Below, in pieces: positions 36,488 through 44,900 of a stretch of 64,000 bases of DNA. Every line of letters starts with the position of its first letter. The stretch's first letter is position 1. A program made the position numbers and the translations under genes. The notes under the pieces were generated by a model that was not told where the DNA came from, did no database searches, and worked only from the letters and a program-made list of their open reading frames with translations. This DNA comes from JAEMQF01 sp963850525 (lineage in GTDB: Bacteria; Pseudomonadota; Gammaproteobacteria; Burkholderiales; Burkholderiaceae_C): positions 1,116,001 through 1,180,000 of the forward strand of contig CAWKLQ010000004.1 in the NCBI GenBank assembly GCA_963850525.1, in the 5' to 3' direction.

Positions 36488-36748
36488 GGCCTGTTGACGC
36501 TATCGGAGGGCTCGCGTGACTCAGCAAACGGCCGCCAGCAAGGCGCAAACCGCAGCCATAGCCGCAGCTATGGCGAGGATTTGCAACGCGGCTGGCGGCC
36601 GTTTGTCACCCTGCGGGCCGGGCCGTCACAGGCGGCAGGGCGTCGTTGCTCACTCGTTGCGTGCCGAAGGCACGCGGCCTCGATCGCGCCTAGCCCTGCG
36701 GCCTGTGACGGCCCGGCGCGAGCCCTCCGATAGCGTCAACAGGCCCTA
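36485..36748. repeat. 264-bp nested inverted-repeat element (MITE-like)
   Basis: The ends are a perfect 32-bp inverted repeat (36485-36516 and 36717-36748), each beginning or ending with TA at the outer edge. Inside are two further stem-loops. Stem 1 pairs 36525-36539 with 36591-36605 (15 bp perfect) with an apical hairpin CCATAGC/GCTATGG. Stem 2 pairs 36617-36640 with 36694-36717 (23 of 24) with an apical hairpin GCGTGCC/GGCACGC. The interior has no convincing gene. The flanking TA suggests a TA target duplication, as in MITEs mobilised by IS630/Tc1- or IS5-type transposases. This is inference; I have no second copy in the window. Confidence 0.8.
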
Positions 36749-36770
36749 GTCAGCGGGCGGCCTCGGCTTC

Positions 36771-37817
36771 GTGGTGCGCTCGTCGTCGTTTGCCGGGCGC
36801 ATCGTCCAGTGGCAGCGCAGCCACGGGCGCCACAGCTTGCCGTGGCAAGACACGCGCGACCCGTATCGCGTGTGGTTGTCGGAAATCATGTTGCAGCAGA
36901 CGCAAGTCGCGACCGTGCTCGCTTACTACGAGCCGTTTCTGCAGCGCTTTCCGAACATCGCTGCGCTGGCCGCTGCGCCTCTTGACGACGTGCTGGGCCG
37001 GTGGAGCGGTCTGGGCTATTACAGCCGGGCGCGCAACCTGCACCGCTGCGCGTGTGTCGTCGCGCAGGAGTGGGGCGGGGCTTTTCCGCCGACGAGTGCG
37101 GATCTCGCACGCCTGCCTGGCATCGGGCGCTCAACCGCGGCGGCGATCGCGGCGTTCTGCTTCGGCGAACGCGTCGCGATCCTGGACGGCAACGTCAAGC
37201 GCGTCTTGGCGCGTGCGTTTGGATTCGATGGCGATTTGTCGCAGGCGCGCCCTGAGCGCGAGATGTGGGCGTTGGCCGAATCGCTTTTGCCCGAGCGCCA
37301 CATCGAGGCCTACAGCCAAGGCTTGATGGACCTGGGCGCCACACTGTGCACGTCGCGGAATCCCGCGTGCGAGTCATGCCCGGTCAATTCCGGCTGCGTC
37401 GCCGCGACGACCGGCACGCAGACCGACTACCCGGTGAAGTCCCGGCGCCTCAAGCGCAGCGCGCGTGAGAACGCCTTGTTGCTGCTGCAATGGCGCGGCC
37501 AGGTGTGGCTCGAGCGCCGCCCCGAGCGTGGCGTCTGGGCCGGTCTGTGGAGCTTGCCTGAGTTCGACGCCGTAGCGAGCTTCGAGCACGCCCGTGCAAA
37601 CTGGCCGGGTCGGGGCGACGCATTGCCGAGCCTGGTTCACGTGCTGACGCACTTCGACTGGACGCTGCGCCCGGTGCGGTGGACTTTGCCGCCTCGCACC
37701 AGCGCCGCGCGGATTGCGCAAATCGTCGCCGCCTGGCCCAGCGGCCGCTGGTTCAGCCGCGCCGACGCGCTTGAGCTGGGCCTGCCGGCACCGGTGCGAA
37801 AGCTATTGCTCGGCTGA
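36771..37817 (+). CDS. mutY: A/G-specific adenine glycosylase
   Basis: 348 residues starting at a GTG 22 bp past the inverted-repeat element. HhH-GPD fold: catalytic Glu in VWLSEIMLQQTQVATV, helix-hairpin-helix LARLPGIGRSTAAAIAAF and catalytic Asp in AILDGNVKRVL. The 4Fe-4S cluster is C-x6-C-x2-C-x5-C in LCTSRNPACESCPVNSGC. The C-terminal NUDIX-like 8-oxoG recognition domain has LLQWRGQVWLERRPERGVWAGLWSLPEF. It removes adenine opposite 8-oxoguanine. The repeat element separates it from the GTPase gene and may affect its transcription. Confidence 0.96.
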   Translation: MVRSSSFAGRIVQWQRSHGRHSLPWQDTRDPYRVWLSEIMLQQTQVATVLAYYEPFLQRFPNIAALAAAPLDDVLGRWSGLGYYSRARNLHRCACVVAQEWGGAFPPTSADLARLPGIGRSTAAAIAAFCFGERVAILDGNVKRVLARAFGFDGDLSQARPEREMWALAESLLPERHIEAYSQGLMDLGATLCTSRNPACESCPVNSGCVAATTGTQTDYPVKSRRLKRSARENALLLLQWRGQVWLERRPERGVWAGLWSLPEFDAVASFEHARANWPGRGDALPSLVHVLTHFDWTLRPVRWTLPPRTSAARIAQIVAAWPSGRWFSRADALELGLPAPVRKLLLG

Positions 37818-37844
37818 GCCCCGACGGACCGGGGCGGCCCCTCG

Positions 37845-38501
37845 TCAGGTCACGACACCTTTGCTTCGCAAGAACTCGGCAACCAACTGCAGGCGCGCCG
37901 ACGGGTCGTCCAATTCCATGAGTTTCTGTTTCGCGCTCAAAGGGATCGGCAAGATCTCGCACCAGCGATTCGCAACCCAGCCGGCGTCGTGCAAGGCATA
38001 GGGTTTCAAGAACGGTTGCGCGCCTTGGGCTTCGAGCGTCGCGATCGCGTTGGCCAGGCCTTGCACCGCGCCTTGCAACGCAGCACGCGGGCGCACCGCG
38101 GCGTCATCGGGCAGGGCCTGCGGCTCGGCAAGCCAAAGCCCGTCTTCGCGCTGGTGTGCCGATGCCACCGCAAAGCGGTTTGTGCCGCGGCAGCGCACGT
38201 GCAGAATGCCCGGCTGCGCGCTGTCGACATCGATCAATTCGGCGAGCACGCCGGTCGACTCCAATTCAATCCGCGTGCGCTTGTCTCGCACTTCGCCGCC
38301 CTTGCGCAGTGCCACGACGCCGAACGGCCGCTGCTCGCGCAAGCAGTGCGTCACCAGGTCCAGGTACCTGGCCTCGAACACCCTCAAGCTGAGCAAGCCG
38401 CCCGGAAACAGAACCGCCTGCAGCGGAAACAGCGGCAGCGACGACTCGGGCCAGGCGCTTGCCGTGGGCGGGTGGCGCTGCTGCGGGGCGGCTTGGGCCA
38501 T
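37845..38501 (-). CDS. Lon N-terminal-domain (substrate-binding) protein
   Basis: 218 residues without the ATPase and protease domains of Lon. It has the LON-domain motif LPLFPLQAVLFPGGLLSLRVFEARYLDLVTHCL and then GVLAELIDVD...LHVRCRGTNRF. Single-domain LON proteins are common in proteobacteria and may bind unfolded proteins; the function is not established. It is co-directional with rapZ (31 bp apart). The ATG at 38501 gives a 20-residue tail before the domain. Confidence 0.88.
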   Translation of the reverse strand: MAQAAPQQRHPPTASAWPESSLPLFPLQAVLFPGGLLSLRVFEARYLDLVTHCLREQRPFGVVALRKGGEVRDKRTRIELESTGVLAELIDVDSAQPGILHVRCRGTNRFAVASAHQREDGLWLAEPQALPDDAAVRPRAALQGAVQGLANAIATLEAQGAQPFLKPYALHDAGWVANRWCEILPIPLSAKQKLMELDDPSARLQLVAEFLRSKGVVT

Positions 38502-38532
38502 GGGTGCGTGCTCGAACGGGGGCGGGGTTGCG

Positions 38533-39483
38533 TCAGTCGCGCGCGTCGAGTTCGCGGTGCCGAATCAGCGTCGCGACGCGCCCGCCGAAGCGATACGCGA
38601 GCGACTCCACGAAATACACCGAGCGGTGTTGGCCGCCGGTGCAGCCGATCGCGACCGTCAAATAGCTGCGCTGGTCGTCTTCGAACGAAGGCAGCCAGTG
38701 CGAGATGAACGCGTCGATTTGCGTCATCATTTCGACGACTTCGGGTTGCGCGCGCAAGTAGGCGGCGACCGGCTCGTCGCGGCCGGTCAGCGGCTGCAGT
38801 TCAGGGATGTAATGCGGATTGGGCAGGATGCGCACGTCGAAGACGAAGTCGGCGTCCAGTGGAACGCCGTGTTTGAACGCAAAACTCTCGAACACCAGCG
38901 TCAGACGGCTCGCGTCGGCGCGCACCAGGTCGCTCATCCATATGCGCAGCTGCGCCGGACGCAACTGGCTCGTGTCGATCACCGTCGAGGCCTGGCGCAT
39001 GTCGGCAAGCAGTTCGCGCTCGAGTTCGATGGCCTCGATCAAGGCACGCCGACCGTCCGGCGTCTGGTCTTCCTTGCGCCGGCTCGGCACGCGCTGATTG
39101 CGCTGGTCTGACAGCGGGTGTGGCCGACGCGTCTCGGAAAAGCGCCGCACCAGCGCGTCGGTGCTCGCGTCCAGAAACAGAGAGCGGATTGATACGCCTT
39201 CGTTGCGCAGTTGCTCCACCAGGGGCAGCAAGAGCGGCAGCGATGCCGCGCTGCGCGCGTCCACGGCGATCGCAACGCGGCGCTGCGAGCGCTCGCGTTC
39301 GAGGCGCAGGAACTCGCGCAACAGGTCGGGCGGCAGGTTGTCGACGCAGAAGAACCCCGCGTCCTCGAGCGCGTGCAGCGCCACCGACTTACCCGACCCG
39401 GAAATTCCCGTGACCAGGACCACTTCGCGCGGCGCCGTGAGCGGCGCGCTGTCGTCGCGCGAGTCGTCGTGCGCGCTGCTCAT
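38533..39483 (-). CDS. rapZ: RNase adapter/GTP- and ATP-binding protein RapZ (YvcJ family)
   Basis: 316 residues from the ATG at 39483. Walker A is GISGSGKSVALHALED, followed by FFCVDNLPPDLL. The RapZ C-terminal domain has VFDVRILPNPHYIPELQPLTGRDEPV and IGCTGGQHRSVYFVE. It is about 30 residues longer than usual: after SETRRPHPL an extra stretch of about 18 residues (SDQRNQRVPSRRKEDQTP) is inserted. In Escherichia coli RapZ guides RNase E to the GlmZ small RNA; the role here is inferred from the family. It lies upstream of the Lon-like gene. Confidence 0.93.
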   Translation of the reverse strand: MSSAHDDSRDDSAPLTAPREVVLVTGISGSGKSVALHALEDAGFFCVDNLPPDLLREFLRLERERSQRRVAIAVDARSAASLPLLLPLVEQLRNEGVSIRSLFLDASTDALVRRFSETRRPHPLSDQRNQRVPSRRKEDQTPDGRRALIEAIELERELLADMRQASTVIDTSQLRPAQLRIWMSDLVRADASRLTLVFESFAFKHGVPLDADFVFDVRILPNPHYIPELQPLTGRDEPVAAYLRAQPEVVEMMTQIDAFISHWLPSFEDDQRSYLTVAIGCTGGQHRSVYFVESLAYRFGGRVATLIRHRELDARD

Positions 39484-39505
39484 TTGCGTGTCGACAGTGA
39501 GAGAG

Positions 39506-41188
39506 TCATGGGCGGCCTCGCTTTTGCGCCGGGGGCACCGGGGCGGCTGACCCGGCGAGCATTTCCTGCGCGTGCGCCAGGCTCGTTCCGGAGAGTTTTT
39601 CGCCACCGAGCATGCGCGCCACTTCCGCCACACGCGCCTCGCCGGTGACGGGCTCGACGCTGCTGCGCACACCGCCGCCCACTGCCCGCTTGGAAACGAC
39701 GAAGTGGTGATCGGCGCACGCCGCCACCTGGGGCAGGTGGGTCACGGCGAGCACCTGCCGGTCGCGCCCGAGCTGCTTCATCAGGCGCCCCACCGTCTCC
39801 GCCACGGCACCGCCCACGCCGGCGTCGATTTCGTCGAAGATCAAGGTTCCGGCCTCGCCCAGTTGACTCGTCGTCACCGCCACGCTCAAGGCGATGCGCG
39901 ACAACTCGCCGCCCGAGGCGACCTTGGCGAGCAACTTGGGTGCCGTGCCCGCGTGGCCGCTGACGAGCAGCTCGGCAGCTTCCAGGCCGTAAGACTGCGG
40001 CACCGCCGCGTCGCTGAAGCCGACCTCGAAGCGCCCGCCCTTCATGCCGAGTTGCTGCAAGGCCTTGGTCACGGCGTGCGCCAGGCGCGGCGCCGCTTCG
40101 CGCCGGGCTGCGGACACGCCGCGCGCGTGCACGTCGTACGCGCCCTGAGCGTCTGCCACGGCACGCGCCAAGCGGTCGACGTCGCTGGCAGCTTCCAGGG
40201 CGCTCAATTCATTCTTCCACTGCACGAGCAGCGCAGGCAACTCATCGGGTGGGCGGCGAAAACGCCGCGCCAGGCCGATCCAGCTGGCGAGGCGTTCATC
40301 CAGCGCCTGCAGGCGTTGCGGTTCGAGGTCGGTGTGGTTCAGGTAAGCGCCGAGCGTTCGCGCCGCGTCTTCGAGTTGCACCTGGGCGCTGCGCAACACG
40401 TCGATCACTTCCGTCAGTTGGGCATCGAAGGCGGCCACGCCCGTCAACGCGTCGATCGCACGACCCGTCGCGCCGGCCGCGTTGTCGTCGGCTTCGGAGA
40501 TGAGGTCGAGCGCGCCGCGCACCGCGGCGAGCAGCGACTGCGCGTTCGACAACTTCTTGTGCTCCGCCTCGATCTCGCTCCATTCACCCGCTTCCGGACG
40601 CAGCTTGTCGAGCTCGCCGATCTGCCAGGCGAGCCGCTCGCGTTCGCGCTCGAGCTCGGCCTGTTTGCCGCGCGCGGATTCCAGCGCATCGGCAGCCGCA
40701 CGCCAGGCGCTCCACGCCAACCCGAGCGGCTGCACGTCGATGCCGGCGTAGGCGTCGAGCAAGGCCCGCACCGCCACGCCGCGCGTCAGGCTTTGCCAGG
40801 CGTGCTGGCCGTGAATGTCGACGAGCCGATCGGCGGCCTCGCGCAACTGCGCCAGCGTCGCGCTGCTGCCATTGACCCAGGCGCGGCTCTTGCCTTGGGC
40901 ATCGATGGTGCGGCGCAGGAGCAGGGTTTCGGCGGCTTCGAAACCGGCTTCGTCGAGCCAGGCGCCCATGCCCGCAGGCGTATCGAACTCGGCGCTGATG
41001 TCGCAGCGTGCAGCGCCTTCGCGAACCACACCCGCTTCGCCCCGGCTGCCCAGCGCGAGTTGCAAGGCGTCGACCAGGATCGACTTGCCCGCACCGGTTT
41101 CGCCCGTCAGCACTGAAAAGCCGCCCTCGAACTCGACTTCGAGCGAATGCACGATGACGAAGTCGCGAAGCGAGAGGCGGCGCAGCAT
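39506..41188 (-). CDS. recN: DNA repair protein RecN
   Basis: 560 residues from the ATG at 41188 (MLRRLSLRDFVIVHSLEVEF). Walker A is LTGETGAGKSILVDALQLALG; two coiled-coil arms are in the centre; the signature is ASGGELSRIALSVAVTTSQ and Walker B is TLIFDEIDAGVGGAVAETVGRLM. RecN is an SMC-like ATPase acting in double-strand-break repair. An upstream extension in the same frame reads into a repeat and is not part of the protein. nadK lies upstream in the same direction. Confidence 0.96.
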   Translation of the reverse strand: MLRRLSLRDFVIVHSLEVEFEGGFSVLTGETGAGKSILVDALQLALGSRGEAGVVREGAARCDISAEFDTPAGMGAWLDEAGFEAAETLLLRRTIDAQGKSRAWVNGSSATLAQLREAADRLVDIHGQHAWQSLTRGVAVRALLDAYAGIDVQPLGLAWSAWRAAADALESARGKQAELERERERLAWQIGELDKLRPEAGEWSEIEAEHKKLSNAQSLLAAVRGALDLISEADDNAAGATGRAIDALTGVAAFDAQLTEVIDVLRSAQVQLEDAARTLGAYLNHTDLEPQRLQALDERLASWIGLARRFRRPPDELPALLVQWKNELSALEAASDVDRLARAVADAQGAYDVHARGVSAARREAAPRLAHAVTKALQQLGMKGGRFEVGFSDAAVPQSYGLEAAELLVSGHAGTAPKLLAKVASGGELSRIALSVAVTTSQLGEAGTLIFDEIDAGVGGAVAETVGRLMKQLGRDRQVLAVTHLPQVAACADHHFVVSKRAVGGGVRSSVEPVTGEARVAEVARMLGGEKLSGTSLAHAQEMLAGSAAPVPPAQKRGRP

Positions 41189-41190
41189 CA

Positions 41191-41264
41191 GTGCCCGCCC
41201 GGCCGCCCGAAGGGCACTGAGCGCCCCCTCGGGGGGCAGCGAACGCAGTGAGCTTGGGGGCGCT
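41191..41264. repeat. Intergenic GC-rich inverted-repeat element between nadK and recN
   Basis: The 74-bp stretch contains two stem pairs: AGTGCCC with GGGCACT, and AGCGCCCCC (41220-41228) with GGGGGCGCT (41256-41264), with a further CCCCCTC/GGGGGG inside. I recall similar GCCCCCTC-GGGGGGCAGCGA repeats from many Burkholderiales genomes, where they lie between genes. It is not coding. Confidence 0.65.
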
Positions 41265-41270
41265 GTTTCA

Positions 41271-42158
41271 TCAAGCCCCTCCGGCATTCCAGCGCAACTT
41301 GCGCCGCAATGTGGCGCAGTAACTCCAGCCGCGCGGATGCAGAAAGCGCACCTGGTCGCTGGAGCGGCGCACGCTCACCCGGTCGCCGTGCAGCAGGCCG
41401 GTCATCGCCTGCATGTCGAAACTCACGCTCGCGTCGCGCCCGGCGACGACTTCAATGCCGATTTCCAACGTGTCCGGCAAGACGATGGTGCGATTCGACA
41501 AGTCGTGAGAGGCAATCGGCACGAGCACCCAGGCCGCGACGCCGGGGTGCAGGATGGGACCGCCGGCGGACATCGCATACGCCGTCGACCCCGTGGGCGA
41601 GCCGACGATCAATCCGTCGGCGCGAAAGTTCGCGACGAACTCCGACCCGATGTCGACCTTCAACTCGACCATGCTCGACGTGGCACCGCGGCTCACGACC
41701 ACGTCGTTCAGCGCGAACGCCTCGAACACGACGTGACCATCGCGCCATACGCTGCCTTCGAGCATCGTGCGGTGTTCTTCCTCGTACTCGCCGGCGAGAA
41801 TCGGCGCGAGTGCTTGCGCATAGTGCTCGGCGGCGATGTCGGTGATGAAGCCCAGCCGCCCCTGGTTGATTCCCACGAGCGGCGTGCCGTGACGCGCGAG
41901 TTGGCGCGCGATGCCCAGCATCGTTCCGTCGCCGCCCACGACCACGGCCAAGTCGCACTCGCGCCCCAGTTCGTCAGGAGTCAGCGCGCCGTGACCGACG
42001 ATTCCGGTGCTCTGCGCAGTCTGCTTTTCGAGCGACACCTCGAGGCCCTGGCGCAGCAGGAAGTTGGCGACCTCCTCCAGGTTCCCGCTCGCGCCCTGCC
42101 CAAGCGGGCCGGACAAGTACTTGCCCACGAGCGCAGCGTGACGGAAGCGGGAAGGCAT
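41271..42158 (-). CDS. nadK: NAD kinase
   Basis: 295 residues from the ATG at 42158 (MPSRFRHAALVGKY). The GGDGT motif is AVVVGGDGTMLGIARQL with catalytic Asp near residue 84. The NE/D motif is AFALNDVVVSRG. The conserved glycine-rich segment is ADGLIVGSPTGSTAYAMSAGGPILHP. It phosphorylates NAD to NADP. It is divergent from hrcA, and the order hrcA-nadK-recN is common in proteobacteria. Confidence 0.97.
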   Translation of the reverse strand: MPSRFRHAALVGKYLSGPLGQGASGNLEEVANFLLRQGLEVSLEKQTAQSTGIVGHGALTPDELGRECDLAVVVGGDGTMLGIARQLARHGTPLVGINQGRLGFITDIAAEHYAQALAPILAGEYEEEHRTMLEGSVWRDGHVVFEAFALNDVVVSRGATSSMVELKVDIGSEFVANFRADGLIVGSPTGSTAYAMSAGGPILHPGVAAWVLVPIASHDLSNRTIVLPDTLEIGIEVVAGRDASVSFDMQAMTGLLHGDRVSVRRSSDQVRFLHPRGWSYCATLRRKLRWNAGGA

Positions 42159-42226
42159 GCGCGGAATTACACCACAGGGCCCCACGCACGCCGCGGCGCA
42201 AAAGTCACGCGCCTACAATGAAAACC

Positions 42227-43243
42227 ATGCTCGACGAACGCGCCAAAACACTGCTCAAGGCGCTGGTGGAACGCTACATCGCCGACGGCCAGCCCGTGGG
42301 CTCGCGCACCTTGTCGCGCGCCAGCGGCCTGGAACTCTCGCCGGCAACGATCCGTAACGTCATGTCGGACCTCGAAGACCTGGGCCTGATCGCGAGCCCG
42401 CACACGAGCGCCGGGCGCATCCCCACGGCGCGCGGTTACCGGCTCTTCGTCGACACCATGCTCACGGTTCAGGGGCTGCAGTTGACCGGGAACGCCGCAC
42501 TGGAGCCCCAACTTGCGCACGACCAGCCGCAACGCGTCATCGTCAACGCCGCGCAATTGTTGTCGAGCCTGTCGAGCTTCGTCGGCGTGATCACCGCACC
42601 GCGCAAGGCGAGCGTGTTCCACCACATCGAATTCATGCGCTTGTCGGAGCGGCGCGTGCTCGTCATCCTCGTCGCGCCCGACGGCGACGTGCAAAACCGC
42701 GTCATCTTCACCGCCGCCGACTACACGCAAGCGCAGTTGATCGAAGCGAGCAACTACCTGACGGCGCACTACTCGGGCCGCACCATCGAAGAGGTGCGCG
42801 AACGCCTGAAGACCGAAGTCGACGCGCTGCGCAGCGAAATCGCCGCGCTCATGCAGGCGGCAGTGCAAGCCGGCAGCGATGCGATTGCCGACAGCCAGGA
42901 GCAGGTCGTGATCTCCGGAGAGCGCAACCTACTCGCCGTGCAGGATTTTTCCAGCGACATGGGGAGCCTGCGCAAGCTGTTCGACATGTTCGAACAGAAG
43001 ACACAACTCATGCGCCTGCTCGAAGTGAGCAGCCGCGCCGACGGCGTACGCATCTACATCGGCGGCGAAAGCAAGATCGTGCCTTTCGAAGAACTTTCCG
43101 TCGTGTCGGCGCCGTATGAAGTCGACGGCAAGGTCGTCGGCACGCTCGGCGTGATCGGCCCCACGCGAATGGCTTACGACCGCATGATCCAGATCGTGGA
43201 CATCACGTCGCGCCTGGTGAGCAACGCGCTGAGCCAGAAGTAG
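42227..43243 (+). CDS. hrcA: Heat-inducible transcription repressor HrcA
   Basis: 338 residues from the ATG at 42227 (MLDERAKTLLKALVERYIADGQPVGSRTL), the usual HrcA N-terminus; an ATG at 42218 would add three residues. The winged helix is LSRASGLELSPATIRNVMSDLEDLGLIASPHTSAGRIPTARGYRLF. The C-terminal half has FSSD...IGGES and the family's MAYDRMIQIVDITSRLV. It represses heat-shock genes with a CIRCE operator; I see no CIRCE site here. A TACAAT sequence at 42214-42219 lies just upstream. Confidence 0.95.
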   Translation: MLDERAKTLLKALVERYIADGQPVGSRTLSRASGLELSPATIRNVMSDLEDLGLIASPHTSAGRIPTARGYRLFVDTMLTVQGLQLTGNAALEPQLAHDQPQRVIVNAAQLLSSLSSFVGVITAPRKASVFHHIEFMRLSERRVLVILVAPDGDVQNRVIFTAADYTQAQLIEASNYLTAHYSGRTIEEVRERLKTEVDALRSEIAALMQAAVQAGSDAIADSQEQVVISGERNLLAVQDFSSDMGSLRKLFDMFEQKTQLMRLLEVSSRADGVRIYIGGESKIVPFEELSVVSAPYEVDGKVVGTLGVIGPTRMAYDRMIQIVDITSRLVSNALSQK

Positions 43244-43335
43244 CGCGCGTCATCCCTCATTTGGGGTGTGGAAAGATTGCCCATCTGGCTGGTTTTCCAG
43301 ACCCAGCGGTGCGCAAGTCTTCGTAGACTCTGCGC

Positions 43336-43686
43336 ATGTCCCGAAGCATTCGATCGTTCGTGCTGTTCTGTGCAGTGCTTTGGCAAGCCATTGCACTGGC
43401 TGCGCCCGTCCTCGACTCCGACCCAGCGACAAGATGGTTGCACTCTGCCCTGCACGCGCTGTACGTCGATCATCACCATCATCACGATGGTGCCGTGCAC
43501 CACGACGACTCGAATGGCAAGTTTCGGCACACACATGCCGAAAGCGATCCGAGTTCAGCGGCGCTTCCTCTCGATCCTTGGACGCAGGCGACACCGGCTC
43601 GGTCGTTGATTGAGAGCGCCCCACTGTTCACTGGTTACTCAAGTCCCAGTCCCGAAGGCCTGTTTCGACCCCCGCGGTTGACCTGA
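43336..43686 (+). CDS. Small His-rich exported protein
   Basis: 116 residues. A signal peptide (SIRSFVLFCAVLWQAIALAAP) leads to a mature region with the His cluster VDHHHHHDGAVHHDDSNGKFRHTHAES near residues 44-70. This suggests metal (nickel, cobalt, zinc or copper) binding in the periplasm. It precedes a HupE/UreJ-like membrane protein gene by 130 bp in the same direction, so the two may act together in metal handling. The family is not one I can name. Confidence 0.6.
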   Translation: MSRSIRSFVLFCAVLWQAIALAAPVLDSDPATRWLHSALHALYVDHHHHHDGAVHHDDSNGKFRHTHAESDPSSAALPLDPWTQATPARSLIESAPLFTGYSSPSPEGLFRPPRLT

Positions 43687-43816
43687 TCGGCACCGACCGG
43701 CGCTGGGCGATTCGCCCCGTGCCTTTGGTCTCCCTGCGAGCCACTGCGTACGGCGCGTCGCGACGCGTCACCGCACGCAACGCTCGTCATCAACAACCGA
43801 CTTTCGGGCTTCATTC

Positions 43817-44602
43817 ATGAATCGACTTTTCGCGAGCCGCGCCACTGCGGCAATTCTCGGGCTCACCGCTTTTGGTGCGGTTGCTCACGGTATCTCTGAC
43901 GCCGACCGGCAACGCATGCTGGACGGCGGGTACTTGCAGTACATCGGGCTGGGTGCCAGCCACATGCTCACCGGCTACGACCACCTGTTGTTCCTTTTCG
44001 GGGTGGTGTTTTTTCTCACCGGATTCAAAGACGTAGTCAAGTTCGTCAGCGTCTTCACCTTGGGCCACTGCATCACGCTGATCATGGCAACGTACTTCAA
44101 GATCACCTGGAATGTCTATCTCGTGGACGCCGTGATCGCCATCAGCGTGATCTACAAAGGGTTCGACAACAACGGCGGATTCAAGCGCCACTTTGACATG
44201 CCGTCCCCCAATCTGCTTGGCGCAGTGTTCGGCTTTGGATTGGTCCACGGGTTCGGTCTGTCCACCCGACTGCAAGAGCTGCCGCTCGGTGACGACGCGA
44301 TCGGAATGCTGCTGCGAATTCTCAGCTTCAACATCGGCGTTGAATTGGGGCAAGTCGCCGCGCTCTCGGCGATGGTTGCCTTGCTCGCGGTCTGGCGCCA
44401 GCGCAGCTCGTTCCAGCGCTTCAGCGTGGCTGCCAACATGGGGCTGATGGTGGCCGGCGTGTACCTGCTGTTTTCGCAATTGCATCTGTACAAGCATGAT
44501 CGGCATCCAGACAGCTTCGGCTTTCCGGTCGACATGCATGAGCACATCCACATGAGCATGGATGCGCCGCCGGTTCGCGAATCGCCTCCGAGCACGCCTT
44601 GA
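43817..44602 (+). CDS. HupE/UreJ-like membrane protein
   Basis: 261 residues. A signal-like N-terminus with the conserved start of the mature region AHGISDADRQRM and LGASHMLTGYDHLLFLFGVVFF, then about six helices with HCITLIMA and FGFGLVHGFGLSTRLQ. The His and Asp residues in these motifs resemble the metal sites of HupE/UreJ (nickel/cobalt) permeases. The C-terminus is His-rich (YKHDRHPDS, DMHEHIHMSMD). It probably transports a metal ion. No urease or hydrogenase genes are near, so the metal is open. Confidence 0.82.
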   Translation: MNRLFASRATAAILGLTAFGAVAHGISDADRQRMLDGGYLQYIGLGASHMLTGYDHLLFLFGVVFFLTGFKDVVKFVSVFTLGHCITLIMATYFKITWNVYLVDAVIAISVIYKGFDNNGGFKRHFDMPSPNLLGAVFGFGLVHGFGLSTRLQELPLGDDAIGMLLRILSFNIGVELGQVAALSAMVALLAVWRQRSSFQRFSVAANMGLMVAGVYLLFSQLHLYKHDRHPDSFGFPVDMHEHIHMSMDAPPVRESPPSTP

Positions 44603-44640
44603 GGACGCAGAAGGGTTGATCCTTAGAATCCCCCTGCGAA

Positions 44641-44717
44641 GGGCCGTTAGCTCAGTTGGTTAGAGCAGAGGACTCATAATCCTTTGGTCGTTGGTTCGAT
44701 CCCAACACGGCCTACCA
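44641..44717 (+). tRNA. tRNA with CAT anticodon, probably tRNA-Met (elongator)
   Basis: 77 nt with encoded CCA. Acceptor stem GGGCCGT with ACGGCCT, D-arm AGCTCAGTTGGTTAGAGC, anticodon loop CTCATAA giving CAT, and T-arm GGTTCGATCC. It lacks the C1-A72 mismatch of initiator tRNA. A CAT anticodon could also be tRNA-Ile2, whose C34 is modified to lysidine; the TTGGTCG variable region resembles that too. It forms the left border of the accessory island, so it is a candidate integration site. Confidence 0.9.
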
Positions 44718-44900
44718 ATGAAAATTGAACGACATGTCGAAGAGGTCGTCCACCAAAACACCAAACTGGTCGCCATACAGGTCGCCATAGCGTGCTGGCT
44801 GCTGTGTGACCACTAATCGCTCCTGAGGATGGCTCCTCATCGCCCGCGCGCATGAAGGCCCTGGCACAGTCAAAGGCTGCAAGACGCGAACTTCGGCAGC

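Noticed and set aside
36494..36733. Short ORFs of 77-79 residues
   Set aside because: They lie inside the nested inverted-repeat element and have no conserved text or ribosome site.
43174..43624. Antisense ORFs of 120-124 residues
   Set aside because: They overlap the end of hrcA and the His-rich gene; the plus-strand protein has a real signal peptide and His cluster.
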